64,000 bases of DNA from RYN-230 sp963793825 (lineage in GTDB: Bacteria > Actinomycetota > Actinomycetes > Streptosporangiales > Streptosporangiaceae). A program made the position numbers and the translations under genes. Each line of letters begins with the position of its first letter. Position 1 is the stretch's first letter. This document shows, piece by piece, positions 50,262-58,189 of the stretch. A model generated the notes under the pieces. That model searched no databases. It saw only the letters and a list, made by a program, of their open reading frames with translations, and was not told the origin of the DNA. The stretch is from positions 62,001 through 126,000 of the forward strand of contig CAWCBE010000009.1 in the NCBI GenBank assembly GCA_963793825.1, in the 5' to 3' direction.

Positions 50262-51025
50262 CCGCCGCGGCCGGGACGCCCGGGACGCCGGCGGGGCCGG
50301 CCGGGCCCGCGCTCGGGCGGCTGCTGGTGGTCAGCGCGCACGCGGCCGACTTCGTGTGGCGGGCCGCGGGCTACATCGCGCTGACCACCGCGGCGGGCGC
50401 CGCGGCTCATGTGGTGTGCCTGTCGTTCGGCGAGCGGGGCGAGTCGCCGGGCGCGTGGAAGCAGCCCGGGATGACCCTGGACCGGGTAAAGCAGATCAGG
50501 AAGGCGGAGGCCGAGGCGGCCGGGGACGCCCTCGGCGCGGTCATGCACTTCCTGGACAAGGGGGACTACCCGCTGCCGGATGGTCAGGACGTCCTGCTCG
50601 AGCTGGCCGAGCTGATGCGCGAGGTCCAGCCGGCCGTGATCCTCACCCACGCGCGGTCCGACCCGTACAACTACGACCACCCGGTGGCGGCCGACCTCAC
50701 GCTGCGGGCCCGGGCGATCGCCCAGGCCCTGGGGCGGGAGTCGGCCCGCCCGCCGCTCGGCGCGCCGCCGGTGTTCCGGTTCGAGCCGCACCAGCCGGAG
50801 ATGTGCGAGTTCCGGCCGGACGTCCTGGTCAACATCACGGCCGTGTTCGGCCGCAAGGAGGCAGCGATGGCCGCGATGGGATCCCAGGAGCACCTGGTGC
50901 GTTACTACAGCGCCCTGGCCGAGCGGCGCGGGGTGCAGGCGGTGCGTAACGGCGGCCCGGCCTCGATCCGCCAGGCCGAGGCCTACCAGCGGGTGTTCCC
51001 CCAGGTGAGTGGGGTGCTGGCATGA
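50258..51025 (+). CDS. galB: 4-oxalomesaconate hydratase-like PIG-L protein
   Basis: This 255-residue LmbE/PIG-L-fold protein reads LLVVSAHAADFVWRAAGYIA, where deacetylases have AHPDD. The AHAADF form with THARSDPYNYDHPVAA is seen in GalB-type 4-oxalomesaconate hydratases of the gallate and protocatechuate 4,5-cleavage pathways. CLSFGERGESPGAWKQPGMT and FRFEPHQPEMCEFRPDVLVN fit as well. It overlaps both neighbours by 4 bases. Hydratase function is inferred from this family resemblance. Confidence 0.82.
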   Translation: MTAAAGTPGTPAGPAGPALGRLLVVSAHAADFVWRAAGYIALTTAAGAAAHVVCLSFGERGESPGAWKQPGMTLDRVKQIRKAEAEAAGDALGAVMHFLDKGDYPLPDGQDVLLELAELMREVQPAVILTHARSDPYNYDHPVAADLTLRARAIAQALGRESARPPLGAPPVFRFEPHQPEMCEFRPDVLVNITAVFGRKEAAMAAMGSQEHLVRYYSALAERRGVQAVRNGGPASIRQAEAYQRVFPQVSGVLA

Positions 51026-51228
51026 ATCCGGTGATCATCGTGGAGCCGCCGCGGGCCGACCCGGCCGTGGTGGCCGCACTCGGTGGGCTCGGGGTGGCGA
51101 CGGTACATGAGGCCCGGGCGGCGCTGCGCCGCGGCGAGCTGAGCCTGGACCGGTACGGGCTGCGGCCGGTGCTGGGCCAGCTCGGCGTCCGCTACCTGCG
51201 GGCGGAACCCGCGCAGGATCAGCGGTGA
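51022..51228 (+). pseudogene. ligK: Internally deleted LigK-type 4-carboxy-4-hydroxy-2-oxoadipate aldolase
   Basis: The 68-residue frame starts like an RraA-fold LigK aldolase (VEPPRADPAVVAALGGLGVA, then TVHEA). It then jumps directly to that family's C-terminus (LRRGELSLDRYGLRPVLGQL, then GVRYL). About 150 residues with the whole metal- and pyruvate-binding core are missing, and the frame is kept. It overlaps galB (ATGA) and the GntR gene (GTGA). It cannot be an active aldolase; it may survive as a translational bridge. Confidence 0.85.
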
Positions 51229-51902
51229 CCGGCGACGTCGCGGTGCTGGACGCACTGCGGGCCGCCATTCTGGACGGGGAATTCGCGGCCGGGCAGCGGC
51301 TGGTCGAGGTGGACCTGTGCGAGCGCTTCGGCGCCACCCGCTTCGCCGTGCGCGCCGCCATCCCCGTGCTGGCCGGCGAGGGACTAGTCGAGGTGCAGCG
51401 GCACCGCGGGGCCCGGGTCCGGGTCATCCCGCTCGAGGAGGCCATCGAGATCACCGAGGTCCGCCGGCTGCTGGAGGGCCTGACCGCGGCGCGGGCCGCG
51501 GCGCGGGTCACCCCGGCCCAGGCCGCCGCGCTGGAGCAGGTCCTCGGGCAGATGCGCGCGGCGGTATCCGCCGGGGAGCTGCTCCGCTACAGCGCCGCCA
51601 ACGCCCGGCTGCACGCCCTGATCCGGGACATCGCCGCGCACGCCACGGCGACCGGGATCATCGAGCGGCTCCGCGCCCAGCTGGTCCGCCACCAGTTCGC
51701 GCTGTCGCTGGTCCCCGGCCGCTCGGCCGAGTCGCTGGCCCAGCACGAGCGGATCGTGGCGGCCATCGCGGCCCGGGATCCCGCCGCGGCCGGCGCGGCC
51801 ATGCGGGATCATCTCACCAGCGTCATCGATGCACTCAACGACCTGCCGGACGCCCCGGCCCGGCCGCGGCGCGGCGGGATCGCGGCCGGCGCCAGGAGGT
51901 GA
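51225..51902 (+). CDS. GntR-family regulator with FCD domain
   Basis: This 225-residue regulator has a winged helix (LRAAILDGEFAAGQRLVEVD, then LCERFGATRFAVRAAIPVLA and EGLVEVQRHRGARV). The FCD ligand-binding helices follow (EVRRLLEGLTAARAAA, LHALIRDIAAHATATGI, QHERIVAAIAARDPAAAGAA). It is inside the aromatic operon and probably senses a pathway intermediate. GTG 51225 overlaps the preceding stop. Confidence 0.92.
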   Translation: MTGDVAVLDALRAAILDGEFAAGQRLVEVDLCERFGATRFAVRAAIPVLAGEGLVEVQRHRGARVRVIPLEEAIEITEVRRLLEGLTAARAAARVTPAQAAALEQVLGQMRAAVSAGELLRYSAANARLHALIRDIAAHATATGIIERLRAQLVRHQFALSLVPGRSAESLAQHERIVAAIAARDPAAAGAAMRDHLTSVIDALNDLPDAPARPRRGGIAAGARR

Positions 51903-51909
51903 GGACCGG

Positions 51910-52899
51910 GTGGCTGCCGACCGGTGCCGGGACATCGCCCACGTGTCAGCGGTGGAACTGCGTACCCAGGTGCCCGCGATGACGGTGGACTTCTTCGTCC
52001 GGCTGCTGGGCATGTCCGAGGTGGCCCGCGAGGGCCCCCGGACCTACCTGCGTACCTGGGACGACTACGAGCGGTTCACGGTTTGCGTGACCGAGGCCGC
52101 TGCCTCCGGGGTCGGCCGGACCTGGCTGCGCGCGGCCAGCCCGGCGGCCCTGGATCGCCGGGTCGCGGCCATCGAGGCCAGCGGCCGCGGCACCGGCTGG
52201 GCCGACGGCGAGCAGGGCATCGGGCCGGTCTACCTGTTCACTGACACCGACGGCCACGAGATGGGCGTCTACTGGGAAACAGAGTGGTGGGCGGCGCCCG
52301 AGGGGCAGCGCCCGGCGCTGAAGAACCAGGCGTCACCGTTCCCGGGCCGCGGCACCAACGTGCGCCGGCTGGATCACGTGAACTACCTGGCCGCGGACAT
52401 CCCGGCGGTCACCCGCTTCCTCCCGGACGTGCTCGGCGCCCAGCTCACCGAGCAGATCGTCACCGATGACGGCGTGCCCTCGGCCGTCTGGTACCACGTG
52501 GCCGACAAGAGCTACGACCTCGTCTACACCAGCGACTGGACTGGCTCCTGCGGCCGCCTGCACCACGTCGCGTTCGCCACCGACCAGCGCGAGGACATCC
52601 TGCGCGCCGCGGACGTGATGCTGGAGGCCGGGATCCACATCGAGACCGGGCCGCACAAGCACGCCATCCAGCAGACGTTCTTCCTCTACCTCTGGGAGCC
52701 GGGCGGCAACCGGATCGAGTTGTGCAACGCCGGCGCCCGGCTGGTGCTGGCCCCCGACTGGCGGCCTGTCTCCTGGACCCAGGCCGAGCGGGCCAAGGGC
52801 CAGGCCTGGGGGCTCAAGACCATCGACACCTTCCACACCCACGGCACGCCGCCGGTGGATCCTGGTGTCTCCGCCGGGCCAGCCGGGGCGCCGGGATGA
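51910..52899 (+). CDS. Extradiol ring-cleavage dioxygenase, VOC (catechol 2,3-dioxygenase) type
   Basis: This 329-residue enzyme opens a catechol ring next to its hydroxyls using Fe(II). It has two VOC domains: an N-terminal non-catalytic one and a C-terminal one holding the ligands His156 (RLDHVNYLAAD), His218 or His219 (GRLHHVAFATD) and Glu270 (GGNRIELCNAG). GTG 51910 follows AGGAGG and GAGG, 8 bases after the GntR stop. The early part fits single-ring or side-chain catechols; the exact substrate is unknown. Confidence 0.92.
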   Translation: MAADRCRDIAHVSAVELRTQVPAMTVDFFVRLLGMSEVAREGPRTYLRTWDDYERFTVCVTEAAASGVGRTWLRAASPAALDRRVAAIEASGRGTGWADGEQGIGPVYLFTDTDGHEMGVYWETEWWAAPEGQRPALKNQASPFPGRGTNVRRLDHVNYLAADIPAVTRFLPDVLGAQLTEQIVTDDGVPSAVWYHVADKSYDLVYTSDWTGSCGRLHHVAFATDQREDILRAADVMLEAGIHIETGPHKHAIQQTFFLYLWEPGGNRIELCNAGARLVLAPDWRPVSWTQAERAKGQAWGLKTIDTFHTHGTPPVDPGVSAGPAGAPG

Positions 52900-52930
52900 C
52901 CTGGTTGACCGCCGGGCCGGCCCGGCGCCG

Positions 52931-53719
52931 GTGACCGTGGCCGTGCTCGGCCTGGGCGAGGCGGGCAGCCGGATCGCCCGGGACCTGGCCGCCGCCGGGG
53001 CCCGGGTGCGCGGCTTCGATCCCGCCGCGGCGGCCCCGCCGGGCATCGAGCCCGCGGCGGACGACGCCGGCGCTTGCCGGGGCGCGGCCCTGGTGCTCAG
53101 CCTCACCACCGCCGGGGAGTCCGAGGGCGCCCTGCGCCAGGCCCTCCCCGCGCTGGGCCCGGGTGCCGTGTACGCGGACGCCAACACCGCGTCCGCCGGG
53201 CATAAGCGGCGGCTGGCGGACCTCGCCGAGCAGGCCGGGGTGCCGTTCGCGGACATCGCCATCATGGCCCCGGTGCCACCCCGCGGGCTGCGCTCCCCCA
53301 TGCTGGCCTCCGGCCCGGCCGCAGCCGCCGCCGCCGGCCTGCTGAACGGGCTCGGCGCCTCGGTCGGCGTGCTGCCCGGCCCGGCCGGCACGGCCGCCAC
53401 CCGCAAGCTGCTGCGCAGCGTGTTCTACAAAGGCATGGCCGCGGCGGTCGTCGAGGCCCTGCGGGCCGCCCGGGCGGCCGGCCAGGACGACTGGCTGCGG
53501 GAGCACATCGCGGCCGAGCTGGCCGCCGCCGATGAGGCCACCGCGCAGCGGCTGGAGCGCGGCAGCTACCAGCACGCCGCCCGGCGGGCCCATGAGATGG
53601 CCGCGGCCGGCGATCTCCTCGAGGAACTCGGCGTGCCGCCCCGCATCGCCCGGGCCAGCCAGCGCTGGCTGGAGGACCTGGCCGGGCCCGGCCAGTCCGG
53701 GCCGCCCGGCCCCGGCTGA
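52931..53719 (+). CDS. NAD(P)-dependent dehydrogenase, 6PGDH-like with DUF1932
   Basis: This 262-residue oxidoreductase has an N-terminal Rossmann loop VAVLGLGEAGSRIARDLAAA, VYADANTASAGHKRRLADLA and FADIAIMAPVPPRG. The all-helical DUF1932 domain has RKLLRSVFYKGMAAAVVEAL. It probably reduces or oxidises a hydroxy-acid intermediate made after ring cleavage. The GTG at 52931 lacks a clear Shine-Dalgarno. Confidence 0.85.
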   Translation: MTVAVLGLGEAGSRIARDLAAAGARVRGFDPAAAAPPGIEPAADDAGACRGAALVLSLTTAGESEGALRQALPALGPGAVYADANTASAGHKRRLADLAEQAGVPFADIAIMAPVPPRGLRSPMLASGPAAAAAAGLLNGLGASVGVLPGPAGTAATRKLLRSVFYKGMAAAVVEALRAARAAGQDDWLREHIAAELAAADEATAQRLERGSYQHAARRAHEMAAAGDLLEELGVPPRIARASQRWLEDLAGPGQSGPPGPG

Positions 53720-53839
53720 CCGGGCACCCCGCCGGGCCTGCCGGGCGGCGGGTACCGGAGGCCCACCGTCAGCCCGCCCGGGTTCACCGTGAGCGTGGTG
53801 TCGTAGACCGGGGGCCGGCCGCGCCCGCCGTCCCGGCCG

Positions 53840-54044
53840 GCCGGTGGCGGTGAACGTGATCATCGTGGCGGGCGGCGTGGCCGGCGGCGCCCGGAAGGTG
53901 CCCTGCACCGCGTCGGCGGCATCCGAGGGCTCGCCCAGCATCGCGGCGCAGAACACCTGCCGGGCCGGGCGTAGCGGCCATAGGCGGCCGCGAGACCGCC
54001 GGGTGGCCCGCCACAATGGCGGCCACGATCTCGCGGTCGTGCAT
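53840..54044 (-). pseudogene. 5' remnant of an ECF sigma factor gene
   Basis: From ATG 54044 the minus strand reads MHDREIVAAIVAGHPA. After a frameshift it continues GGLAAAYGRYA, and in a third frame FCAAMLGEPSDAADAVQGTF. Together this is a sigma region 2 of the MHDREIVAAIVAGDPAGLAA type with at least two frameshifts. No region 4 follows. Confidence 0.75.
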
Positions 54045-54226
54045 GCGCCAACCGCAGCGCCACGGCCGCCGCGGCGCCCAGCCATGCCGGAATGCCGGTG
54101 GCAGGCGGGCGCTCCGGGCCCGGCGAAGGTGCCGGCGAGCGTGCCGCTCCCGGAGGCGGCTAGCCCGCGGCTAGCTCGGCCCCGGTGCGGCCCGCCAGGC
54201 TGACTGGCGGTACAGTCCGGTTCCGG

Positions 54227-55417
54227 ATGACTCACACCGATGTGACCGCCGCCCGGCGCAGGCTCGACCCGCGCCTTCGCGCGCTGCTGGGCTTCACCTG
54301 CGCGCTGGTGCTGGTGGACACGGTCTTCTTCACCGCCCTCACCCCGCTGCTGCCCTACTACACGCACCTCGCGGACCTGTCCAAGGCCGAGGCCGGCCTG
54401 CTGGTCGCCGCGTACCCGTTCGGCACGCTGGTCGGGGCGCTGCCCGGCGGGCTGCTGGCCGCCCGGCTGGGCGACCGCGTGGTGGCCCTGCTCGGCCTGG
54501 CCCTGATGAGCGCGTCCACGCTGGTGTTCGGGTTCGCCTCGGCCGCCCCGGTGCTCGACGCCGCCCGCTTCGTGCAGGGCCTGGCCGGCGCGTGCACCTG
54601 GGCGGCGGCGATGGCCTGGCTGGCCCGCGCCGCGCCGCCGGAGCGGCGCGGCGAACTGCTCGGCACGGCGCTGGGTGCCGCGGTCATCGGCGCCCTGTTC
54701 GGCCCGGTCGTCGGCGCGGTGGCCGGCCAGGTGGGCACCGGGCCGGCCTTCGCGGCGGCCGCGGTGGCGGGAGTGATCCTCATGGTGGCGGCGTTCATGG
54801 TGCCGCCCCCGCAGCCGCCGGAGCCGCAGGGGCTCCGGGCGGCGTTGCCCGCGCTGGCCGACCGCCAGGCCCGGACGGGCCTGTGGCTGACCATGCTGGC
54901 CGGGCTGGCCTTCGGCGTGGTGGACGTGCTGGCCCCGCTCCGGCTGGCCCAGCTGGGGGCGAGCACGCTCGTCATCTCGGGCACGTTCCTGGCCTCGGCG
55001 GCCCTGGAATCGGGGCTGTCCCCGCTGGCCGGCCGGCTGTCCGACCGCCGCGGCGCGCTGGTCCCCCTGCAGATCTCGCTGGCCGCCGCCACGGTGACCA
55101 GTGTCCTGGCGCCGCTGCTGGCCCCCGCGGCGGTGCTGATCGCGCTGCTCATCGTGGGCCTGCCCAGCTACGGCACGCTGTTCGCCCCGTCCTCGGCCAT
55201 GCTCAGCGACGCGGCACACCGGCTGGAGCTCAACCAGGGCCTGGCCTTCGGGCTGGCCAACCTGCTCTGGGCGGGCGGCCAGACGCTCGGCGCGGCGGCC
55301 AGCGGGGCGCTGGCCCAGGCCACCTCGGACGTCGTCCCGTTCGCCCTGCTCGCCGCCGTCTGCCTGGGCACCCTCGCGGCGTTGCGGATCCAGGGCGCCC
55401 GGGACCGCTCGCCGTAG
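54227..55417 (+). CDS. MFS transporter
   Basis: This 396-residue protein is an inner-membrane transporter with 12 hydrophobic segments. The MFS motif A GGLLAARLGDRVV lies in the first cytoplasmic loop after LLVAAYPFGTLVGALPGG, and a second (AGRLSDRRGALV) in the other half. It may import the aromatic substrate or export a product for the operon upstream. ATG 54227 is the start. Confidence 0.9.
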   Translation: MTHTDVTAARRRLDPRLRALLGFTCALVLVDTVFFTALTPLLPYYTHLADLSKAEAGLLVAAYPFGTLVGALPGGLLAARLGDRVVALLGLALMSASTLVFGFASAAPVLDAARFVQGLAGACTWAAAMAWLARAAPPERRGELLGTALGAAVIGALFGPVVGAVAGQVGTGPAFAAAAVAGVILMVAAFMVPPPQPPEPQGLRAALPALADRQARTGLWLTMLAGLAFGVVDVLAPLRLAQLGASTLVISGTFLASAALESGLSPLAGRLSDRRGALVPLQISLAAATVTSVLAPLLAPAAVLIALLIVGLPSYGTLFAPSSAMLSDAAHRLELNQGLAFGLANLLWAGGQTLGAAASGALAQATSDVVPFALLAAVCLGTLAALRIQGARDRSP

Positions 55418-55527
55418 CCGACGGCCAGCCGGCCAGGTGCTGCGCGAAACCAGTCGCGGGCCGGGCGGCTGGCGGCGTCGAACCCCGGCCCGCACGCGTC
55501 GAGGTGACCACCCCGGCCCGCTGATCA

Positions 55528-55635
55528 GCAGGCCCGGGCACGCAGCCCGGGCACGCAGGCCCGGGCACGCAGGCCCCGTCACGCAGGCCCGGGCACGCAG
55601 GCCCCGTCACGCAGGCCCGGGCACGCAGGCCCGGT
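55528..55635. repeat. 14-bp minisatellite before the LacI gene
   Basis: About eight units of GCAGGCCCGGGCAC and the variant GCAGGCCCCGTCAC alternate, with one 13-bp unit. The array is noncoding and lies in the promoter region of the next gene. Confidence 0.85.
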
Positions 55636-55676
55636 TCCGGCGCTAACCGCCTCCTGTCACCATCACTCCGGCGGCA

Positions 55677-56720
55677 ATGCCGGCGGATATTATCGCCGAT
55701 ATGGCGGAACGGGCGGCTACGGGCGAGCACGACGGCCGCCCGGCGCCCACGATCGTGCAGGTGGCCGACCGGGCCGGTGTCTCCATCGCCACGGTGTCCC
55801 GGGTCGTCTCCGGGACGGGCCGGGTGCGCGAGGCCACGCGGCTGCGGGTCCAGCAGGCCATCACGGCGACCGGCTGGGTCCCCGACCCGGCGGCCCGGGC
55901 GCTGGCCGGGGGCCGGGGCGAGGAGGTCGTGCTGGCCGTGGCCGTGGCCAGCCGGCAAGACTTCGGCGGCGACCCGCATTACGCCCGGGTCATCGCCGGG
56001 GCGCAGCAGGAGGCGGCCCGTGCCGGCCTGTTCCTGTCCGTGCACGTCGCCCCGCTGGGATCGGTGGCCACGCAGCCGGCATTCACCCGCAAGCGGCGCC
56101 CGGCCGGGGCGATCCTGGTCAACGCCGCCCCGGAGGAGGCGGCGTTCGTGCACGGCCTGGGCTGGCCGGTCGTCTCGATGGGCCCTACCGCGCGCTCCCT
56201 GCCCAGCGTGGGCCCTGACAACGCGGCAGGCGCATCGGCCGCCGTCGGGCACCTGGTGGCGCAGGGGCGCCGCCGGATCGCGATGATCACCGGCCCGGGC
56301 CGTAACCCCTGTGCCGGTGAGCGACTGGCGGGCTACCGGTCCGCGCTGCGTTCCGCCGGCCTGCCCGAGATGGTGGCCGGCGCCGATTTCACCCGCCCGG
56401 GCGCGGCCATGGCGGCCCGCCGCCTGCTCGGCAGCCGGCCCGGCCTGGACGCGGTCTTCGTCGCCTCGGATCTGATGGCTACCGCCGTGATCCAGGTGCT
56501 GCAGGCGGGCGGGCGCCGGGTCCCGGACGACGTCGCCGTCGTCGGCTTCGACGATTCACCCCCCGCGCTGATGACCACGCCCGAACTGTCCACCGTGCAC
56601 CACCCGGTGGAGCGGCTGGCCGCGCTGGCCGTGCGCATCCTGGCCGACCCGGCCGCGGGCCACCCGCTGGACCAGCGGCTGCCCACCAGGCTGGTGGTGC
56701 GGGCCAGCTCCGCCGCCTGA
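55677..56720 (+). CDS. LacI-family transcriptional regulator
   Basis: This 347-residue regulator has the HTH TIVQVADRAGVSIATVSRVV, HARVIAGAQ-like sensor start YARVIAGAQQEAARAG, SVGPDNAAGASAAVGHLVAQ and VVGFDDSPPALMTTPELSTV. It probably controls the aromatic operon and transporter upstream. ATG 55677 or 55701 could be the start; neither has a Shine-Dalgarno. Confidence 0.92.
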   Translation: MPADIIADMAERAATGEHDGRPAPTIVQVADRAGVSIATVSRVVSGTGRVREATRLRVQQAITATGWVPDPAARALAGGRGEEVVLAVAVASRQDFGGDPHYARVIAGAQQEAARAGLFLSVHVAPLGSVATQPAFTRKRRPAGAILVNAAPEEAAFVHGLGWPVVSMGPTARSLPSVGPDNAAGASAAVGHLVAQGRRRIAMITGPGRNPCAGERLAGYRSALRSAGLPEMVAGADFTRPGAAMAARRLLGSRPGLDAVFVASDLMATAVIQVLQAGGRRVPDDVAVVGFDDSPPALMTTPELSTVHHPVERLAALAVRILADPAAGHPLDQRLPTRLVVRASSAA

Positions 56721-56810
56721 CCGCCCGCGGCCTTGCGCCGTGCGGCACGGCCTTGCGCCGTGCGGCCGGCCCGGGTCACTATCGTCCCAGCAACGCGGTC
56801 CTGAGGAACG

Positions 56811-58109
56811 ATGACGAGCAGGTGGCTGGCACGGGTCGGCGCGGACCCGAGAGAACGGGCCCGCGAGATCGCCCGCGCCCACACTGCGTTCCTGGCCAGC
56901 CGCGCGGTCAGCGACGTCAGCGCTGGCCTGCGCAACCTGGTCGCCGAGTCCTGGCAGCGGTCGGCCGCCGCCAACGTGGATCCGGACGCCGACCCCCCGG
57001 TCACCCTGACCGGCCCCGACCTGGCGGATTACCGCGCCGACCACCTGCTGTCCGGCGCCATCGATGCGCTCCGGGAGCTGATGGGCACCGTGGCCGAGGA
57101 CGGCGAGCACCTGTGGGCCGTGTCGGACACCGCCGGGCGGCTGCTCTGGGTGGAGGGCCACCGCAGCGCCCGGGCCCGGGCCGAGCGGATGCACTTCGTC
57201 GAGGGGGCGCTGTGGGACGAGGCGCACGCCGGCACCAACGCGCCGGGCACCGCGCTGGTCACCGACCATGAGGTACAGATCTTCGCCACCGAGCACTTCC
57301 GGCACACGGTGCAGGCCTGGACCTGCGCGGCCGCACCCATCCACGACCCGGTGACCGGCGAGGTACTCGGCGCGGTCAACGTGACCGGCGGCGATGTGGT
57401 GGCCCACCCGCACAGCCTGGCCCTGGTCCGCGCCGCGGCCCGGGTGGCCGAGGCCCGGCTGCTGGCCCGGCAGCCCGGGCCGCGGGCGCTGTGGCTGCCC
57501 CCGCCCCGGACCTCGCCGCGGCTGACGGCGCTCGGCCGCAGTGAGGCGGTGCTGCGGCTGGACGGCCGGGACATCCGGCTGAACCGCAGGCACAGCGAAC
57601 TGATGGTCCTGCTGGCCGCGAACCCCCGGGGGATGACCGGCGATGAGCTGGCCACCGGCCTCTACGACGAGGCGGCCAGCCCCACCACCGTGCGGGTGGA
57701 GCTGACCCGGCTGCGCCGGATCGTCGGCGGCCTGCTGCAGTCGCGGCCGTACCGGCTGACCGTCGCGGTCTCCGCGGACTACCACGACGTCCGGACCGCG
57801 CTGCAGCGGGGCGACGTGCCCGGCGCGGTGGCGGCCTACCAGGGCCCGCTGCTGCCCCGGTCGGAGGCACCGGCTGTGGCGGCGGAACGGCGCTGGCTCG
57901 ACGTCCAGCTCCGGTCGGCGGTGCTGGCCTGCCGCGACCCCCTCGCCCTCCAGTCTTGGACGGAGCGGTTCGGCTTCGACGACCTGGAACCGTGGGAACG
58001 GCTGGCCGACCTGCTGCCGCCCGGTTCGGGGGATCACCGGGCCGCCGCCGCCCGGGTCCGGCAGCTCCGGGCCGAATACGGCCTCGGTAACGATGCAACG
58101 TTCAGGTAA
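56811..58109 (+). CDS. GAF-domain transcriptional regulator of the aldehyde dehydrogenase
   Basis: This 432-residue protein has a GAF domain (about residues 90-220: GRLLWVEGHRSARA, FVEGALWDEAHAGTNAPGTA, HFRHTVQAWTCAAAPIHDPV, GAVNVTGG). It resembles AcoR-type sensors but lacks the sigma-54 ATPase. The C-terminal half has a winged-helix-like region (LNRRHSELMVLLAANPRGMT, VRVELTRLRRIVGGLLQSRP). It is followed by aldehyde dehydrogenase and DUF779 genes, the usual neighbours. ATG 56811 follows GAGGAAC. Confidence 0.88.
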   Translation: MTSRWLARVGADPRERAREIARAHTAFLASRAVSDVSAGLRNLVAESWQRSAAANVDPDADPPVTLTGPDLADYRADHLLSGAIDALRELMGTVAEDGEHLWAVSDTAGRLLWVEGHRSARARAERMHFVEGALWDEAHAGTNAPGTALVTDHEVQIFATEHFRHTVQAWTCAAAPIHDPVTGEVLGAVNVTGGDVVAHPHSLALVRAAARVAEARLLARQPGPRALWLPPPRTSPRLTALGRSEAVLRLDGRDIRLNRRHSELMVLLAANPRGMTGDELATGLYDEAASPTTVRVELTRLRRIVGGLLQSRPYRLTVAVSADYHDVRTALQRGDVPGAVAAYQGPLLPRSEAPAVAAERRWLDVQLRSAVLACRDPLALQSWTERFGFDDLEPWERLADLLPPGSGDHRAAAARVRQLRAEYGLGNDATFR

Positions 58110-58189
58110 CGTCCGCCGAATTACGGTGTGGCCTTCGTTACCTGCTGCCCAGCGACGGGCGGCCGGATGGACGCTCGGAGGTCTGCACC

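Noticed and set aside
52814..55582. 922-codon minus-strand frame
   Set aside because: It lies opposite the dioxygenase, dehydrogenase and MFS genes; only its short sigma-like piece near 54000 has meaning and that is described as a remnant.
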